Part shown: positions 56,201 through 64,000 of the stretch, in pieces | Numbering within the stretch: the first letter of the stretch is position 1 | Layout of the letters: each line of letters opens with the position of its first letter | Source: Tenacibaculum sp. | GTDB lineage: Bacteria; Bacteroidota; Bacteroidia; Flavobacteriales; Flavobacteriaceae | Assembly (NCBI GenBank): GCA_022448525.1 | Contig: JAKVCX010000001.1 | Span: 62,001 to 126,000 of the forward strand | Length of the DNA: 64,000 nucleotides | Direction of reading: 5' to 3' | Notes under the pieces: generated by a model | Told to the model about the DNA's origin: nothing | What the model saw: the letters and a program-made list of their open reading frames with translations, nothing else | Database searches by the model: none | Position numbers and translations under genes: made by a program

Positions 56201-57690
56201 TTGTTTATTGATGGTGACATTTTCTTTGTATCAAGATCATCACTTTTTGCGACTCTTCTTGTAAAACGAGCACCTTTAAAAGCTTTAATATTTTGATAAA
56301 TCCTCCATTTTCTCGATAGTACTTTAAACGAACTAGAAAGATCACCTAAAGTTTCACTTGGACCTAAAAACAAGAACTTATTCAATCCTGTTGCATAGTG
56401 TAAATCAGAGAGTAACTTTTGTTGTAAATGTGGTTGTAAATAAATGAGTAAATTTCTACAAATGATTAAATCCATATTATTAAATGGAGCATCATGAGCA
56501 GTGTTATGTTGTGAGAAAATTATGCTTTTCCTAATTTTTGAATCGATAACATACAAACTACCTTCTTTTTGAAAGTACTTCTCTAAATATTCTTGTTTTA
56601 TATCACCTTCAATACTTTCTACAAAAACACCTTTATTTGCTTTATTAATTGCTTCCGAGTCTAAATCTGTAGCAAAGATTTTAATCTCTTGGTCAATATT
56701 ATTTTTTTCCAAATATTCATTCAATAAAATCGCAATGGAAAAAGCTTCTTCACCTGTAGCGCAACCAACACTCCAAACTTTAATTGGACTATTTTTATCT
56801 TTTGATTCAAATATTTTAGGAATGATTTCTTCTTCAATAATAGAAAAAGCCTCTGCATCTCTAAAAAACTTTGTAACTCCAATTAAAAACTCTTTATGTA
56901 ATATCTCCGCTTCGTATTCATTTTCATATAGATAATTTAAATAATCTCTAATAGTTTTCGTTTTAGTGATACTCATTCTCCTAAAAATCCTACGATTTAA
57001 CGTTGGAGGTTTATAATTAGAAAAATCAATACCAGTAACTTGATAAACGAATCGAAGTATTTTTTTTAAAACATCTTCTTGAACTAATAAGTCTTCATTT
57101 TTTTCTTTTTCTATGAAAACAGCATGATTGATAAGAGTATTTATCTCATCAGGAATTTCTGCCACAGGCAGTACTGAATCAACAAAACCAGAACCAATTG
57201 CACTGTTAGGCATACCATTAAACTCAGCTTCTGTAGGGTCCTGAGCTAAAACCAAACCACCTAACTCTTTTATCTTTCTAACACCTCTTGTTCCGTCTGA
57301 ACCTGTTCCCGAAAGAATAACACTAATTGCTTTTTCTTTATACTCACGTGCTAAAGATTTAAAGAAAATATCTATTGGAAGATTCAAAACATTTCCTTCC
57401 GGTCTATTTTCAAGAATCAACGTGTCTCCTTGAATGGTTAAATTCTTTTTTGGTGGAATAAAATAGACATGCCCCGGTTGGACCTCCATTCCCTCTTCAG
57501 CTTGAACTACGGGCAATCTAGCATCTCTAGATAATAGCTCAACCATACGACTCTTATGATTTGGTGATAAATGCTGAATAACGACAAATACATGATTAAA
57601 ACTATCTGGTACATTCTCGAAAAAGGCTTTTAATACCTCTAATCCACCAGCGGAAGTTCCAATACCAATAACTCGGTAGTTTATTTTCAT
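53212..57690 (-). CDS. CheB-CheR-PAS hybrid protein without kinase domain
   Basis: A 1492-residue cytosolic protein. Residues 1-190 are a CheB methylesterase with Ser13 (GTSAGG), His40 (IQHLSP) and Asp132 (GSDGTRG) and no receiver domain. Residues 210-470 are a CheR methyltransferase (SAM motif [16 protein letters not shown]). A coiled coil of NEELQ-type repeats covers about 645-720. Six PAS domains follow (about 720-830, 838-963, 970-1093, 1104-1226, 1232-1353, 1361-1489), the last three close copies. The chain ends after the sixth PAS without a histidine kinase or GGDEF. Flavobacteria lack flagella and I see no other che gene, so the target of methylation is unknown. Confidence 0.93.
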   Translation of the reverse strand: MKINYRVIGIGTSAGGLEVLKAFFENVPDSFNHVFVVIQHLSPNHKSRMVELLSRDARLPVVQAEEGMEVQPGHVYFIPPKKNLTIQGDTLILENRPEGNVLNLPIDIFFKSLAREYKEKAISVILSGTGSDGTRGVRKIKELGGLVLAQDPTEAEFNGMPNSAIGSGFVDSVLPVAEIPDEINTLINHAVFIEKEKNEDLLVQEDVLKKILRFVYQVTGIDFSNYKPPTLNRRIFRRMSITKTKTIRDYLNYLYENEYEAEILHKEFLIGVTKFFRDAEAFSIIEEEIIPKIFESKDKNSPIKVWSVGCATGEEAFSIAILLNEYLEKNNIDQEIKIFATDLDSEAINKANKGVFVESIEGDIKQEYLEKYFQKEGSLYVIDSKIRKSIIFSQHNTAHDAPFNNMDLIICRNLLIYLQPHLQQKLLSDLHYATGLNKFLFLGPSETLGDLSSSFKVLSRKWRIYQNIKAFKGARFTRRVAKSDDLDTKKMSPSINNKRNVDQKLSESLSSLLLEEFSASSICIDSNYELINADGNFKEFIELPENKIRSFNVLKMLPQEVALALSTALARVEQDKEKVRYDNISFEKGNEKVVVSLIVSPVEKLASYRKLYLVVFKKEDPFCNIGSVSATTNPNVDYNIIASLEEELRDTKANLQSKVNEIEVSYEELQSTNEELLASNEEMQTTNEELQSVNEELHTVNAEHQEKILELVQLNEDLENLLLSVDIGVLFLDENLIIRRFSPSLRKFINITSTNVGRSIVNFNSNLKEEHQQTLIDNISSVISTGDIYEEEVQLINDSWYLQRINPFISDHDKIKGVVISFVDINKQKNTELELLEKGKFLTELTNLMPGLIYVYNHETHRNEYANRDIASVLGYTEKEVQELGESFLANIVHPDDLEKVFSNLERIEESADDVTHDIEYRVKHKNGNYIWLLSKETVFERLPTGKAKIIGVASDITHVKNTENELIEKSNFLSKITDVMPGITYIYNQLTQQNEYVNKEVAKVLGYSKEDVEALGSNLMAEIIHPEDMLKMVDHHQALCDSRADEILDFEYRIKHKNGNYRWFLSKETIFEKIDGSNKIKHIGIATDITRIKEVEEKLNEANIMYNIILETTFAGYWDWYVNENYTFYSTSFKAMFGFEDHEVPHSPDWWANQMHPDDVQNAYDMVEEHIKSKGTTPFANEARYFHKDGSIVWVYCKGKVIEWSEDGQPLRVVGSHVDITDVKEAELKLSESNVMYNSIIEATLAGYWDWYVQEGKASYSPTFKAMFGFEDHEVPNDFGWWQQQIHPDDLQGVLDNAQAHMESKGEVPFFNEVRYFHKNGSIVWVRCKGKVMEWGENGEPIRIVGSHVDITKIKEVEEKLSQTNKMYRSIIEGSFVGYWDWNIRDNYEFYSPSFLNMFGFTDEEVGNSPDWWKQQMHPEDIPGVLELFDKHVKSKGKIPYTKEVRYYHKDGTPIWICFNGSVIEWDENDQPLRAVGSHFNISRYKNGEIK
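53233..54381 (-). repeat. Three tandem PAS-coding repeats
   Basis: Three units of about 375 bp (near 54381-54013, 53997-53632 and 53610-53235) encode successive PAS domains with shared blocks such as [13 protein letters not shown] and GSHVDIT. They look like recent duplications and could recombine. Confidence 0.8.
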
Positions 57691-57888
57691 TAGGGCATAA
57701 AATTTGGTCTTGCGTTTAAGATAGTATTTCCTAAGGAAAAATCAAAGAAATCATATAGGGATTTTCCCCTTTTCTTAAAACATACCTTCTTAATTATCAA
57801 ACACTAACCCATAAAAAACAAACAGTATTCAAAAGTTTACGTCGAAAAAATGAATTACAACCTTCAATGAAGATAAATTCCAGAAAAG
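57691..57888. other. Intergenic region between the AAA ATPase and CheB-CheR genes
   Basis: 198 bases. TTTCCTAAGGAAA at 57727-57739 is a small inverted repeat close to the CheB-CheR start; its core resembles the TTTTCCAAGGAAAA centre of the doxX palindrome, which may be chance. No gene is seen. Confidence 0.3.
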
Positions 57889-59847
57889 TTATCTTTTATT
57901 AAACCTTTCTCTCGCTTCTAATTCGATATTCATTTGATTGATACGAGCATCAACTTTACGTTTAAAATCCGTATCAGCGATAGTAGCTACATTATCTAAA
58001 TAACGAACAACTTCTTGTCTTCTGATTTCAGAAAAGTCCAATCCTTTCATGTTAGTTTTCATTAATTCTTGAAGCATATTAAACTTGGTTTCATAGTCCT
58101 TCTTGAAATAAGTTTCAGGATTTTCAAACCAATCTTGTTCTAAATCAAAATCAGTTAAACGTAATGAAATTGCCGATTGAATATTTCGAACGTCCCTAGA
58201 AGAAAAGAATGGAAAAATCTTTTGAATTTCCTTATATAAACTTGCAAAGAACATGTGTTCGTTTGTTTTGTATTGCTGCTCTACTCTATCATAAACTTCA
58301 TGAACTCGTTCTTCTGTAGGTTTTTGGATGCTATTTAATACATCTCCCATGCTTTTTACGAATCCTTGATCTCTTAAGTAATCATAACTAGATGGATTGG
58401 ACATATTCACAAACTCAGGCATTGTTTTTTCAAACTTTCGCCACCAGATATAATCTTGATCTAAGAAGTCATTTTCTGTTCGTGCTCCATCAATTTTAAA
58501 TCTACCTTGCACACGCGAAATAACCGCTTTATCTAACATTTCTGGAAGATTCGTAAATAGTCCTATTGAACTATTTCCATAATTTACAGCGTATGCACCT
58601 TCCGTATAACGCAAGAAAACTCCTATTACTTCTTTAACTCCAGCAGAAACTCCTTGAGCTGTTCTTTCTTGTAGGTTATTCTCTGCATCATCAATTGGTG
58701 CAAAAATTAACTTCGTTGGATCTTGCATAGGTTTCATCCATTCTACCATTTTTTCCGCTGATCCTCCTTGGAAAGTAGAAATTAAAGTATCGGGCATTGG
58801 ATGAAATAAAAACGGAATATCTAAATTATCAGAATGTTCCTTTAATCGAGTTGCTATTGCCGCAATCAACATACTTTTTCCTGTTCCTGGAATACCGTAT
58901 CCCATAAAAACAGGCATAAATCCACCTAACTCTTGAAACGGATTCTTTTGAGCATCGAAATCGTAACTCAACAAACGTTCTGTTAAACGACGAGCAAAAT
59001 GTTTTGCATCTTTATTTCCTACAATTTGCTCAAACTGAATTTTGTTAAATTCAACACTCTTCGCCGTTCCACTAAATGTGTTTTCCCAGCCCGAAACAGC
59101 AAAATCTGAATTCTCCAGTTTATACGTTCTATCGGTAATTGTTTCCGTGTATTCTAAACTACTTTTTCTTAGATTAATTTCATCAATTAAAGCTTCAAAA
59201 TACACTACTGTAAAATCAATTACATCTTTGTCGGAACCAATAATATCCGGATGCGATAAATACTTATCATAATAAAAAAGACAACATGAAATCCCTTTTA
59301 ACGGTGAGAAAAACGAAACTTCTGGAATTCCAGCAAATTTTTGCTTCATCACAGATAAATCGTCAGAAGCATGTGGCTTTAAATCGTGTAAAATTTTATA
59401 TGCAGTAGCAAACAACTGAAAAGCTGTTGCTGTTTGCATTTTACTTTCAAACTCTCTTTTTCCTGAAGCATCTAAAGCAGACCTTTTCTCTGCTAAACTC
59501 GATAATCCTGATGCATCATTATAACTATCTTTAATCCAAATCCCTAAAGTTAATCCCTCTTGAACCGCATATAATGTTTGATTCAAAAACACAGGAAGTG
59601 CAACAGAATCAGGTAATAACCTTTTCTTTAACGCCAAAATTGTTTTCGAAACCGAAGTTAACTCAGAAGCGCCACCACCTTTTGCTTTCGACAAAAACAA
59701 TAAAATTGATTCATCTTTAGCTTCTTTATCTTTATTCTTTGCTCGCTGACTTTGCTCCCATTGGATACTTTTTAAATATCCACTGGCTTCGTCACGAAGC
59801 ATATCTAATTCATTCTTCTTTATTGGAAATGTTGAATTGTGTTCCAT
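57889..59847 (-). CDS. AAA-family ATPase of unknown system
   Basis: A 652-residue cytosolic protein. A helical N-terminal region of about 300 residues precedes one AAA module: Walker A GYGIPGTGKS (316-325), Walker B LIFAPIDDAEN (Asp386-Asp387, where most AAA proteins have Asp-Glu), sensor 1 in FTNLPEML (Asn433) and likely arginine fingers in ISRVQGRF. A long helical C-terminal part follows. No protease, helicase or nuclease domain is attached. It lies 20-odd bases after a lipoprotein gene, in line with a 348-residue gene and a long coiled-coil gene, and I infer that it remodels that coiled-coil assembly at the membrane. Confidence 0.85.
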   Translation of the reverse strand: MEHNSTFPIKKNELDMLRDEASGYLKSIQWEQSQRAKNKDKEAKDESILLFLSKAKGGGASELTSVSKTILALKKRLLPDSVALPVFLNQTLYAVQEGLTLGIWIKDSYNDASGLSSLAEKRSALDASGKREFESKMQTATAFQLFATAYKILHDLKPHASDDLSVMKQKFAGIPEVSFFSPLKGISCCLFYYDKYLSHPDIIGSDKDVIDFTVVYFEALIDEINLRKSSLEYTETITDRTYKLENSDFAVSGWENTFSGTAKSVEFNKIQFEQIVGNKDAKHFARRLTERLLSYDFDAQKNPFQELGGFMPVFMGYGIPGTGKSMLIAAIATRLKEHSDNLDIPFLFHPMPDTLISTFQGGSAEKMVEWMKPMQDPTKLIFAPIDDAENNLQERTAQGVSAGVKEVIGVFLRYTEGAYAVNYGNSSIGLFTNLPEMLDKAVISRVQGRFKIDGARTENDFLDQDYIWWRKFEKTMPEFVNMSNPSSYDYLRDQGFVKSMGDVLNSIQKPTEERVHEVYDRVEQQYKTNEHMFFASLYKEIQKIFPFFSSRDVRNIQSAISLRLTDFDLEQDWFENPETYFKKDYETKFNMLQELMKTNMKGLDFSEIRRQEVVRYLDNVATIADTDFKRKVDARINQMNIELEARERFNKR

Positions 59848-59867
59848 AGTTTTTTAATTGCAATCTT

Positions 59868-60467
59868 TTAAATTAACCTTATATAATTGTCGAAATTAAT
59901 ATCCTCGTAATTACTTATAAAAACTCCAAAAGTCTTTTTATTTAAGCTGATAATGTATTCGGTTTGATATTTTTTATTTCCGAATTTCTCAACAATCGAT
60001 TTTATCTTAATAGCGCTAAATTTTCTAGCAGTAAGAAATTTATTTTCTGTTTGTGTGTAGGTGCATCCTAATTGGGCATATCTATCATTAAATTCCTGTT
60101 TATGTTGAATTGAAAACCATTTAGCAAGCTCTTTATTAAGGCTTACATATTTACCAAGAAATACCCAAATAACATTTTCAACGTTATCTTTATCAATAAA
60201 AATCTTAAATTTCTGTAATGTAGATTCTAAATTCAAGATTTTCTCTTTCGTTAAAACCTTGAAAAAATGTTCACCTTGTGCGTTACTAAGTTTCTCTTTA
60301 AAATCATCTAGAGAAACCTCAACATAACTATCGGGTATCGCTATTTTTGTTTTTAAAAAGTCTATTTGAACTTTTTTAGCATCAGTAGCTATTTTAGAAT
60401 TTCCAGAATCATTGGAATTACAACTGATCAGAATCACAGAAAGAAAGAAATATAAAAAGTTCTTCAC
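59868..60467 (-). CDS. Small lipoprotein of unknown function (GTG start)
   Basis: From the GTG at 60467 the protein begins as a lipoprotein, reading (M)KNFLYFFLSVILISC, and has 199 residues. The longer frame starts at a TTG at 60488 and overlaps the upstream gene, which is less likely; AAGG precedes the GTG. The mature part is hydrophilic with alternating helices (FKEKLSNAQGEHFFKVLTKE) and ends in a strand-rich stretch (KYQTEYIISLNKKTFGVFIS). No family is recognised. It lies between the 348-residue gene and the AAA gene. Confidence 0.68.
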   Translation of the reverse strand: MKNFLYFFLSVILISCNSNDSGNSKIATDAKKVQIDFLKTKIAIPDSYVEVSLDDFKEKLSNAQGEHFFKVLTKEKILNLESTLQKFKIFIDKDNVENVIWVFLGKYVSLNKELAKWFSIQHKQEFNDRYAQLGCTYTQTENKFLTARKFSAIKIKSIVEKFGNKKYQTEYIISLNKKTFGVFISNYEDINFDNYIRLI

Positions 60468-60477
60468 CTTAATCAAA

Positions 60478-61524
60478 TTACATTTCAATTTTTAGATCTG
60501 ATGTTTGAATTGGCTCTTTAGCGAGTTTATTTAAAACCTCAGGTGTTTTGTTATATAACATTTGAATAATTCTATGAGGTGCGAATACATATTTCCTGTG
60601 CTCAACATCATTCCACTTTTGTAAAATTTGCTTTGAAAAGAAACCTCCTTCTTTGAACGTTCCTCCAGAAAAAACTTCATCTGTTTTAAAGGATAGTGCG
60701 TAAGATTCCAATGGAATCTCTTTCTTCGCAATTCCCTCTAGAATAGCATGTGTTATTTGATTTTCATCTTTAGCGAACACATTATGCAACGGACCTAAAT
60801 CAATTCTTTTAATATACTTAGGATTTACATCTGGTAACTTTCTATCAATATTATATGCCAGAGTGTCTAAAGCCATATTGCGGTCTCCACTTTCACGAAG
60901 AATTGCATACAATTTATCTTTATAGTCTTCAATTCGTTTTCCGTCGTAATTGAAATACATAAAACACACATACGGCCTGTTATCGGAAACGTCATAAAAA
61001 CTCCAACTTGTTAAAAATTCAGCCGGACTATTTTCTGGGGCTTCCAAAATTTTTCCTTGAACAAATCGATTGAAAATATATTGTTGGTTTACCGAATTAT
61101 AATAAACTACCGATGCAGCTTGGAATAATCTTCTCTGTTTTATTTTCAGCTTTTTCCTGAGTAAAGAATCCAAAAACTCTTCTTTCAAATCTTCAACATT
61201 CTCCAACTTGCTGGCATACTCTTTTTTAAGCTCTAAATCATTATACAAATACCTAAACTCTAGATAATTTGGGAATCCAGACTCTGTTAAATCGATTTTC
61301 ATATTATCATCTTCATCATACATGTATTTTACACGCATTGCCTCTATTGAATACAATAATAAATCAGTATACTGTTTAAAAATAACAAGCTCTTGACTGC
61401 TGCATAAGTTTTGTCTTTGAATGTTAACTATCAATTCTTTAAGAACAAAATCTACCATTTTATGATAAAACACATATTGTTCTTTTGAATCTAATACAGC
61501 AGAATCTAAAGGAGTTACAATCAT
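60478..61524 (-). CDS. 348-residue protein of unknown function
   Basis: A soluble 348-residue protein with no signal peptide or membrane helix. The N-terminal half is helical and charged (YHKMVDFVLKELIVNIQRQN, RKKLKIKQRRLFQAAS), the C-terminal half mixed (YVCFMYFNYDGKRIEDYKDK, RIDLGPLHNVFAKDENQITH, YVFAPHRIIQMLYNKTPEVL). I recognise no domain. It sits between the coiled-coil gene (behind a terminator) and the lipoprotein and AAA genes, and its strict placement suggests that it is a core part of the same system. Confidence 0.7.
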   Translation of the reverse strand: MIVTPLDSAVLDSKEQYVFYHKMVDFVLKELIVNIQRQNLCSSQELVIFKQYTDLLLYSIEAMRVKYMYDEDDNMKIDLTESGFPNYLEFRYLYNDLELKKEYASKLENVEDLKEEFLDSLLRKKLKIKQRRLFQAASVVYYNSVNQQYIFNRFVQGKILEAPENSPAEFLTSWSFYDVSDNRPYVCFMYFNYDGKRIEDYKDKLYAILRESGDRNMALDTLAYNIDRKLPDVNPKYIKRIDLGPLHNVFAKDENQITHAILEGIAKKEIPLESYALSFKTDEVFSGGTFKEGGFFSKQILQKWNDVEHRKYVFAPHRIIQMLYNKTPEVLNKLAKEPIQTSDLKIEM

Positions 61525-61564
61525 TTTTAATTATTCGTACTAAAAGTTCTTTTTTCTACAGATT

Positions 61565-61590
61565 AAAAAGACGGTAAAATTTACCGTCTC
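61565..61590 (-). terminator. Terminator after the coiled-coil gene
   Basis: GACGGTAAA with its complement TTTACCGTC (61570-61588) forms a 9-bp palindrome, followed on the minus strand by TTTTTAAT. It would end most transcripts of the coiled-coil gene before the 348-residue gene. Confidence 0.7.
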
Positions 61591-61610
61591 TTATTTATTT
61601 TATTTAATAG

Positions 61611-62951
61611 TTATGATAACAAATCATCATCATTAGTCTCTGGTTTTGGATCATTTGATGGAGTATCATCACCCGTCGGAGCATTTGCATCTGCTTTATA
61701 ATAGTCTTCAAACAACTCCTTCATATCAATACCATAACGATCAGCAAAATTCTTTTGAATTTCAGAATCTTTATTTCGAATTTCTTGTAAAGCTTCAGCA
61801 TAAGAACTATAAACTCCTTGCATAACTTTTTCATGAACTGGAATGTTATCCATCATTTCCTGACGAGCCTTTGCACTAGCAGTATGCATAGCTGCTAAAG
61901 TTTCACCAATATGCTCATCTGTTTTAACACCTAAATGCTCTAAAATAGCAGCAAACTCCTGATCTGTTCTTGCTTTTAAAGCCACGATATATCCATCGTA
62001 ATACTTTAAACGCTCTTCAGTATCTGACTTTAATTTTGCTCGATGAGTTTGTAAATTACTACGTAAAGATGTTAATACTTTAATTGTTAAGTTATGCTTG
62101 TGAACAAAACTGTCTTTACTTGCTGCCAATGTGGTGTAAGCATTTTTAAGACCTTCAAGTTCTTCTACTTTTTGCTCTAATTTAGTAACCTTACCAATAG
62201 CCTGAGCATATTCAGCAGACTGTTTATCAGCGATTTCTTCTAACTCTTGACGAGCTTGCTTCAATAACGCATACTGTTCTTCTAGTTGTCCCTCAACTTC
62301 TTTTTTCTTTTCAAGTGCTTTTGTGTGATTCTTTGTCGCTTCCACAATAGCAACTTGTAACTTATCTTCAACCTCTTTGATTTCTACTTCACGTTCTTTT
62401 AAACGCGTAACAGCTGCTTGAGATTTGAATGATAATTCAGAAAGTAAGGTTTGTACATCTGCACTTTCAATTCGCTCCTGAAACATCGCCTTAGCTCTGT
62501 TATCGGCACCAGAACGAACTTTCTCTGCTTCTTTTAACTCTTGTTCTGCCTTCGCTATTTTACTCTTTCTTCCCCAAAGATTATTCCACCAAGTATCTGG
62601 TTTATTTTGAGCATCTTCTAATTCTATTCTAGCTCTTTCTAAAGCTTTTTGAGCATCGTCAATGATTTTTTGTTCATCAGCATTTAACGAAGAAAACTTT
62701 TCAAAAATAATCCCAACCTCATCTTGATAGTCCGTTAAATCTTTAATAGCATCTAAAAGTGTAGTTCTATCTTTTTCTGCCATATTTACAACATCGTCTA
62801 ATGTTGCGTTTAAAATTTTCTGTCTTACCTGAGGATCATCTTCTTGTGCTAATTTAGACTTCATGCTATCGATAGCTTTACCCCAATTAACATCAACTTT
62901 TTCAGTTTTCTCGTTAGAATTCGTTTCTAATAAATCAAAATCATCAGACAT
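61611..62951 (-). CDS. Long coiled-coil protein (annotated in relatives as microtubule-binding)
   Basis: A 446-residue soluble protein that is almost wholly helical, with heptad-rich coiled coils at about 85-170, 185-270 and 300-390. A short Trp-rich element (PDTWWNNLWGRK, near residue 118) interrupts the first coil and could touch membrane. The C-terminal tail is acidic and disordered (SNDPKPETNDDDLLS). Similar flavobacterial proteins are labelled microtubule-binding because of general coiled-coil similarity; no microtubule exists here. The form recalls PspA/Snf7- or TelA-type proteins, but I cannot prove kinship. It leads the right half of the cluster. Confidence 0.75.
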   Translation of the reverse strand: MSDDFDLLETNSNEKTEKVDVNWGKAIDSMKSKLAQEDDPQVRQKILNATLDDVVNMAEKDRTTLLDAIKDLTDYQDEVGIIFEKFSSLNADEQKIIDDAQKALERARIELEDAQNKPDTWWNNLWGRKSKIAKAEQELKEAEKVRSGADNRAKAMFQERIESADVQTLLSELSFKSQAAVTRLKEREVEIKEVEDKLQVAIVEATKNHTKALEKKKEVEGQLEEQYALLKQARQELEEIADKQSAEYAQAIGKVTKLEQKVEELEGLKNAYTTLAASKDSFVHKHNLTIKVLTSLRSNLQTHRAKLKSDTEERLKYYDGYIVALKARTDQEFAAILEHLGVKTDEHIGETLAAMHTASAKARQEMMDNIPVHEKVMQGVYSSYAEALQEIRNKDSEIQKNFADRYGIDMKELFEDYYKADANAPTGDDTPSNDPKPETNDDDLLS

Positions 62952-63080
62952 TTTTTGTGCGTTTTTTATAGTTGTACAATTTTTAAAGTTAGCAATTTCG
63001 TTAAAAAAAATTATTTAAAATAATTATTCAACAAATAATATGTAGCACATTTTCTCAAAATGTTACAAGAAATCTCATAA

Positions 63081-63114
63081 AAAAGAAAACCGCTTTTGGA
63101 TAAAAGCGGTTTTT
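63081..63114 (-). terminator. aceA terminator
   Basis: The 12-bp stem AAAACCGCTTTT with its complement (63086-63097 and 63102-63113) has the loop GGAT and flanking A/T runs. It lies downstream of isocitrate lyase. Confidence 0.88.
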
Positions 63115-63175
63115 ACTTCAAACTAGAAATATATGTAAACAAACAACTAACTAAAACTTGAGAAGTTTTAGTATT

Positions 63176-64000
63176 TTATACTGTTGCTGTTGCAACTTCT
63201 TCTTCTGTTGCTTTAGAATCAAACTGATTAGATGTATTTTTCGACCCACCAGCTTTTAAAGCATTATCTCCTGAGAAGAATGTTTTGTGATCATCTCCTA
63301 AATCTGACCCTGCCATTCTTTGGTGTTTTACACAAGAAACTCCTTTTCTAATTTCTTGACGTTGCACCCCTTTTACGTAAGCTAACATTCCTTTCTCTCC
63401 GAAATATCCTTCTGCTAAATCATTCATATGAAGTGCAGTTGTGTGGTATGTCGGTAATGTAATTAAGTGGTGGAAAATTCCAGCTTCTCTAGCCCCATCT
63501 AATTGGAACGTTCTGATTTTCTCATCCGCTCTATTACATAATTCAGAACCATCGTATTTTGCATCCATTAAGTTTGCTCTGTCATAACCAGATACATCTT
63601 CTCCAGCTTCAACCATTGCGTCATACACTTGTGTACGGAAATTTAAAGTCCAGTTAAATGATGGTGAATTGTTGTAAACTAATTTTGCATTTGGCACAAC
63701 TTCTTTTACTCTGTTTACCATTGCTGCAATTTGACCTACGTGTGGAGTTGGCGTTTCAATCCATAATAAATCAGCTCCGTTTTGTAAACTTGTAACACAG
63801 TCTAAAACAACTCTATCGATATTCGTTCCATCTCTAAACTTATATAATCCATTAGCCAATCTTACTGGACGAACTAATTTCCCATCTCTTTTTAATAACA
63901 CTTCGTTATTTGTAACCTGATCTAAAGAAACTTCTTCACACTCAACGAAATCTAAATACTGAGAAGCTAAATCTCCTGGTTCTTGACTTACAGGTAATTT
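63176..64000 (-). CDS. aceA: Isocitrate lyase, C-terminal part (runs off the right edge)
   Basis: The frame is open from the window edge to the stop at 63176 (274 codons), and there is no real start here; a GTG at 63901 lies inside the coding frame. Isocitrate lyase splits isocitrate into succinate and glyoxylate, the first step of the glyoxylate shunt. Visible family blocks are LWIETPTPHVGQIAAMVNRV, LVYNNSPSFNWTLNF, HLITLPTYHTTALHMNDL and VKGVQRQEIRKGVSCVKHQR. The catalytic Cys loop lies in the missing N-terminal part. Malate synthase would be expected beyond the edge. Confidence 0.95.
   Translation of the reverse strand, partial: KLPVSQEPGDLASQYLDFVECEEVSLDQVTNNEVLLKRDGKLVRPVRLANGLYKFRDGTNIDRVVLDCVTSLQNGADLLWIETPTPHVGQIAAMVNRVKEVVPNAKLVYNNSPSFNWTLNFRTQVYDAMVEAGEDVSGYDRANLMDAKYDGSELCNRADEKIRTFQLDGAREAGIFHHLITLPTYHTTALHMNDLAEGYFGEKGMLAYVKGVQRQEIRKGVSCVKHQRMAGSDLGDDHKTFFSGDNALKAGGSKNTSNQFDSKATEEEVATATV

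Noticed and set aside
53212..57690. Hybrid histidine kinase
   Set aside because: The protein ends after the sixth PAS domain; no H box, N box or GxG ATP-binding motif is present.
61611..62951. True microtubule-binding function
   Set aside because: The label carried by similar proteins rests on general coiled-coil likeness; no tubulin-like gene or binding domain is visible.
57889..62951. Known anti-phage defence system
   Set aside because: There is an AAA ATPase, but no nuclease, protease, NADase, reverse transcriptase or other effector domain that I can recognise.

Overview
The window is chromosomal DNA of a marine-type flavobacterium (Bacteroidota, family Flavobacteriaceae; Tenacibaculum, Polaribacter and Kordia relatives are plausible, but the genus is inferred). 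The evidence is very AT-rich DNA, type IX secretion (T9SS) C-terminal signals, a PorP/SprF-like protein, AxxxQ-type signal peptides, and promoters with the Bacteroidota -7 element TAnnTTTG. I see no rRNA, tRNA, CRISPR array, insertion sequence or prophage.

Layout. 1-6.4 kb: the start of a secreted LamG protein that runs off the left edge, a LytTR regulator with its propeller sensor kinase, and an S41 protease lipoprotein. 6.6-15.9 kb: housekeeping genes: dnaK, a NUDIX protein, pyrE, birA and the run rsfS-ftsH-LUD-cdsA-ACBP, then a YceI lipoprotein. 15.9-25.6 kb: a kynurenine / 3-hydroxyanthranilate meta-cleavage cluster on the minus strand (kynU, kmo, 2-aminomuconate deaminase, semialdehyde dehydrogenase, 3-hydroxyanthranilate dioxygenase, ACMS decarboxylase) with several passengers of unknown role. 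25.7-34.3 kb: a CxxCH lipoprotein, a SerB-SerA fusion, ettA and a T9SS pair. 34.5-41.2 kb: a two-lobed retropepsin-like protein next to a triple-CBM48 protein, a FadH-like reductase, a secreted EEP-fold protein and a TylF-type methyltransferase. 41.2-45.9 kb: a redox/electrophile-type operon (doxX-osmC-FMN reductase-marR-pirin) with a strong candidate operator, a MarR-GNAT fusion and an EamA transporter.

45.9-63 kb is the least explained part. Two minus-strand blocks lie at either end. The left block has a DUF6638-like protein, two membrane proteins and a lipoprotein. The right block has a long coiled-coil protein, an unrecognised 348-residue protein, a lipoprotein and an AAA ATPase. I infer that they are halves of one envelope-associated ATPase system. 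Between them sit three tandem, related, probably non-coding RNA units with C-rich terminator loops, two paralogous AraC regulators and a 1492-residue CheB-CheR-PAS protein. The right edge holds the C-terminal part of isocitrate lyase.

Several long ORFs begin at a TTG that lies inside a -7 promoter element or has a better start downstream. I moved those starts (sensor kinase, kynU, LytTR, the EEP protein and others) and give the reason in each entry.
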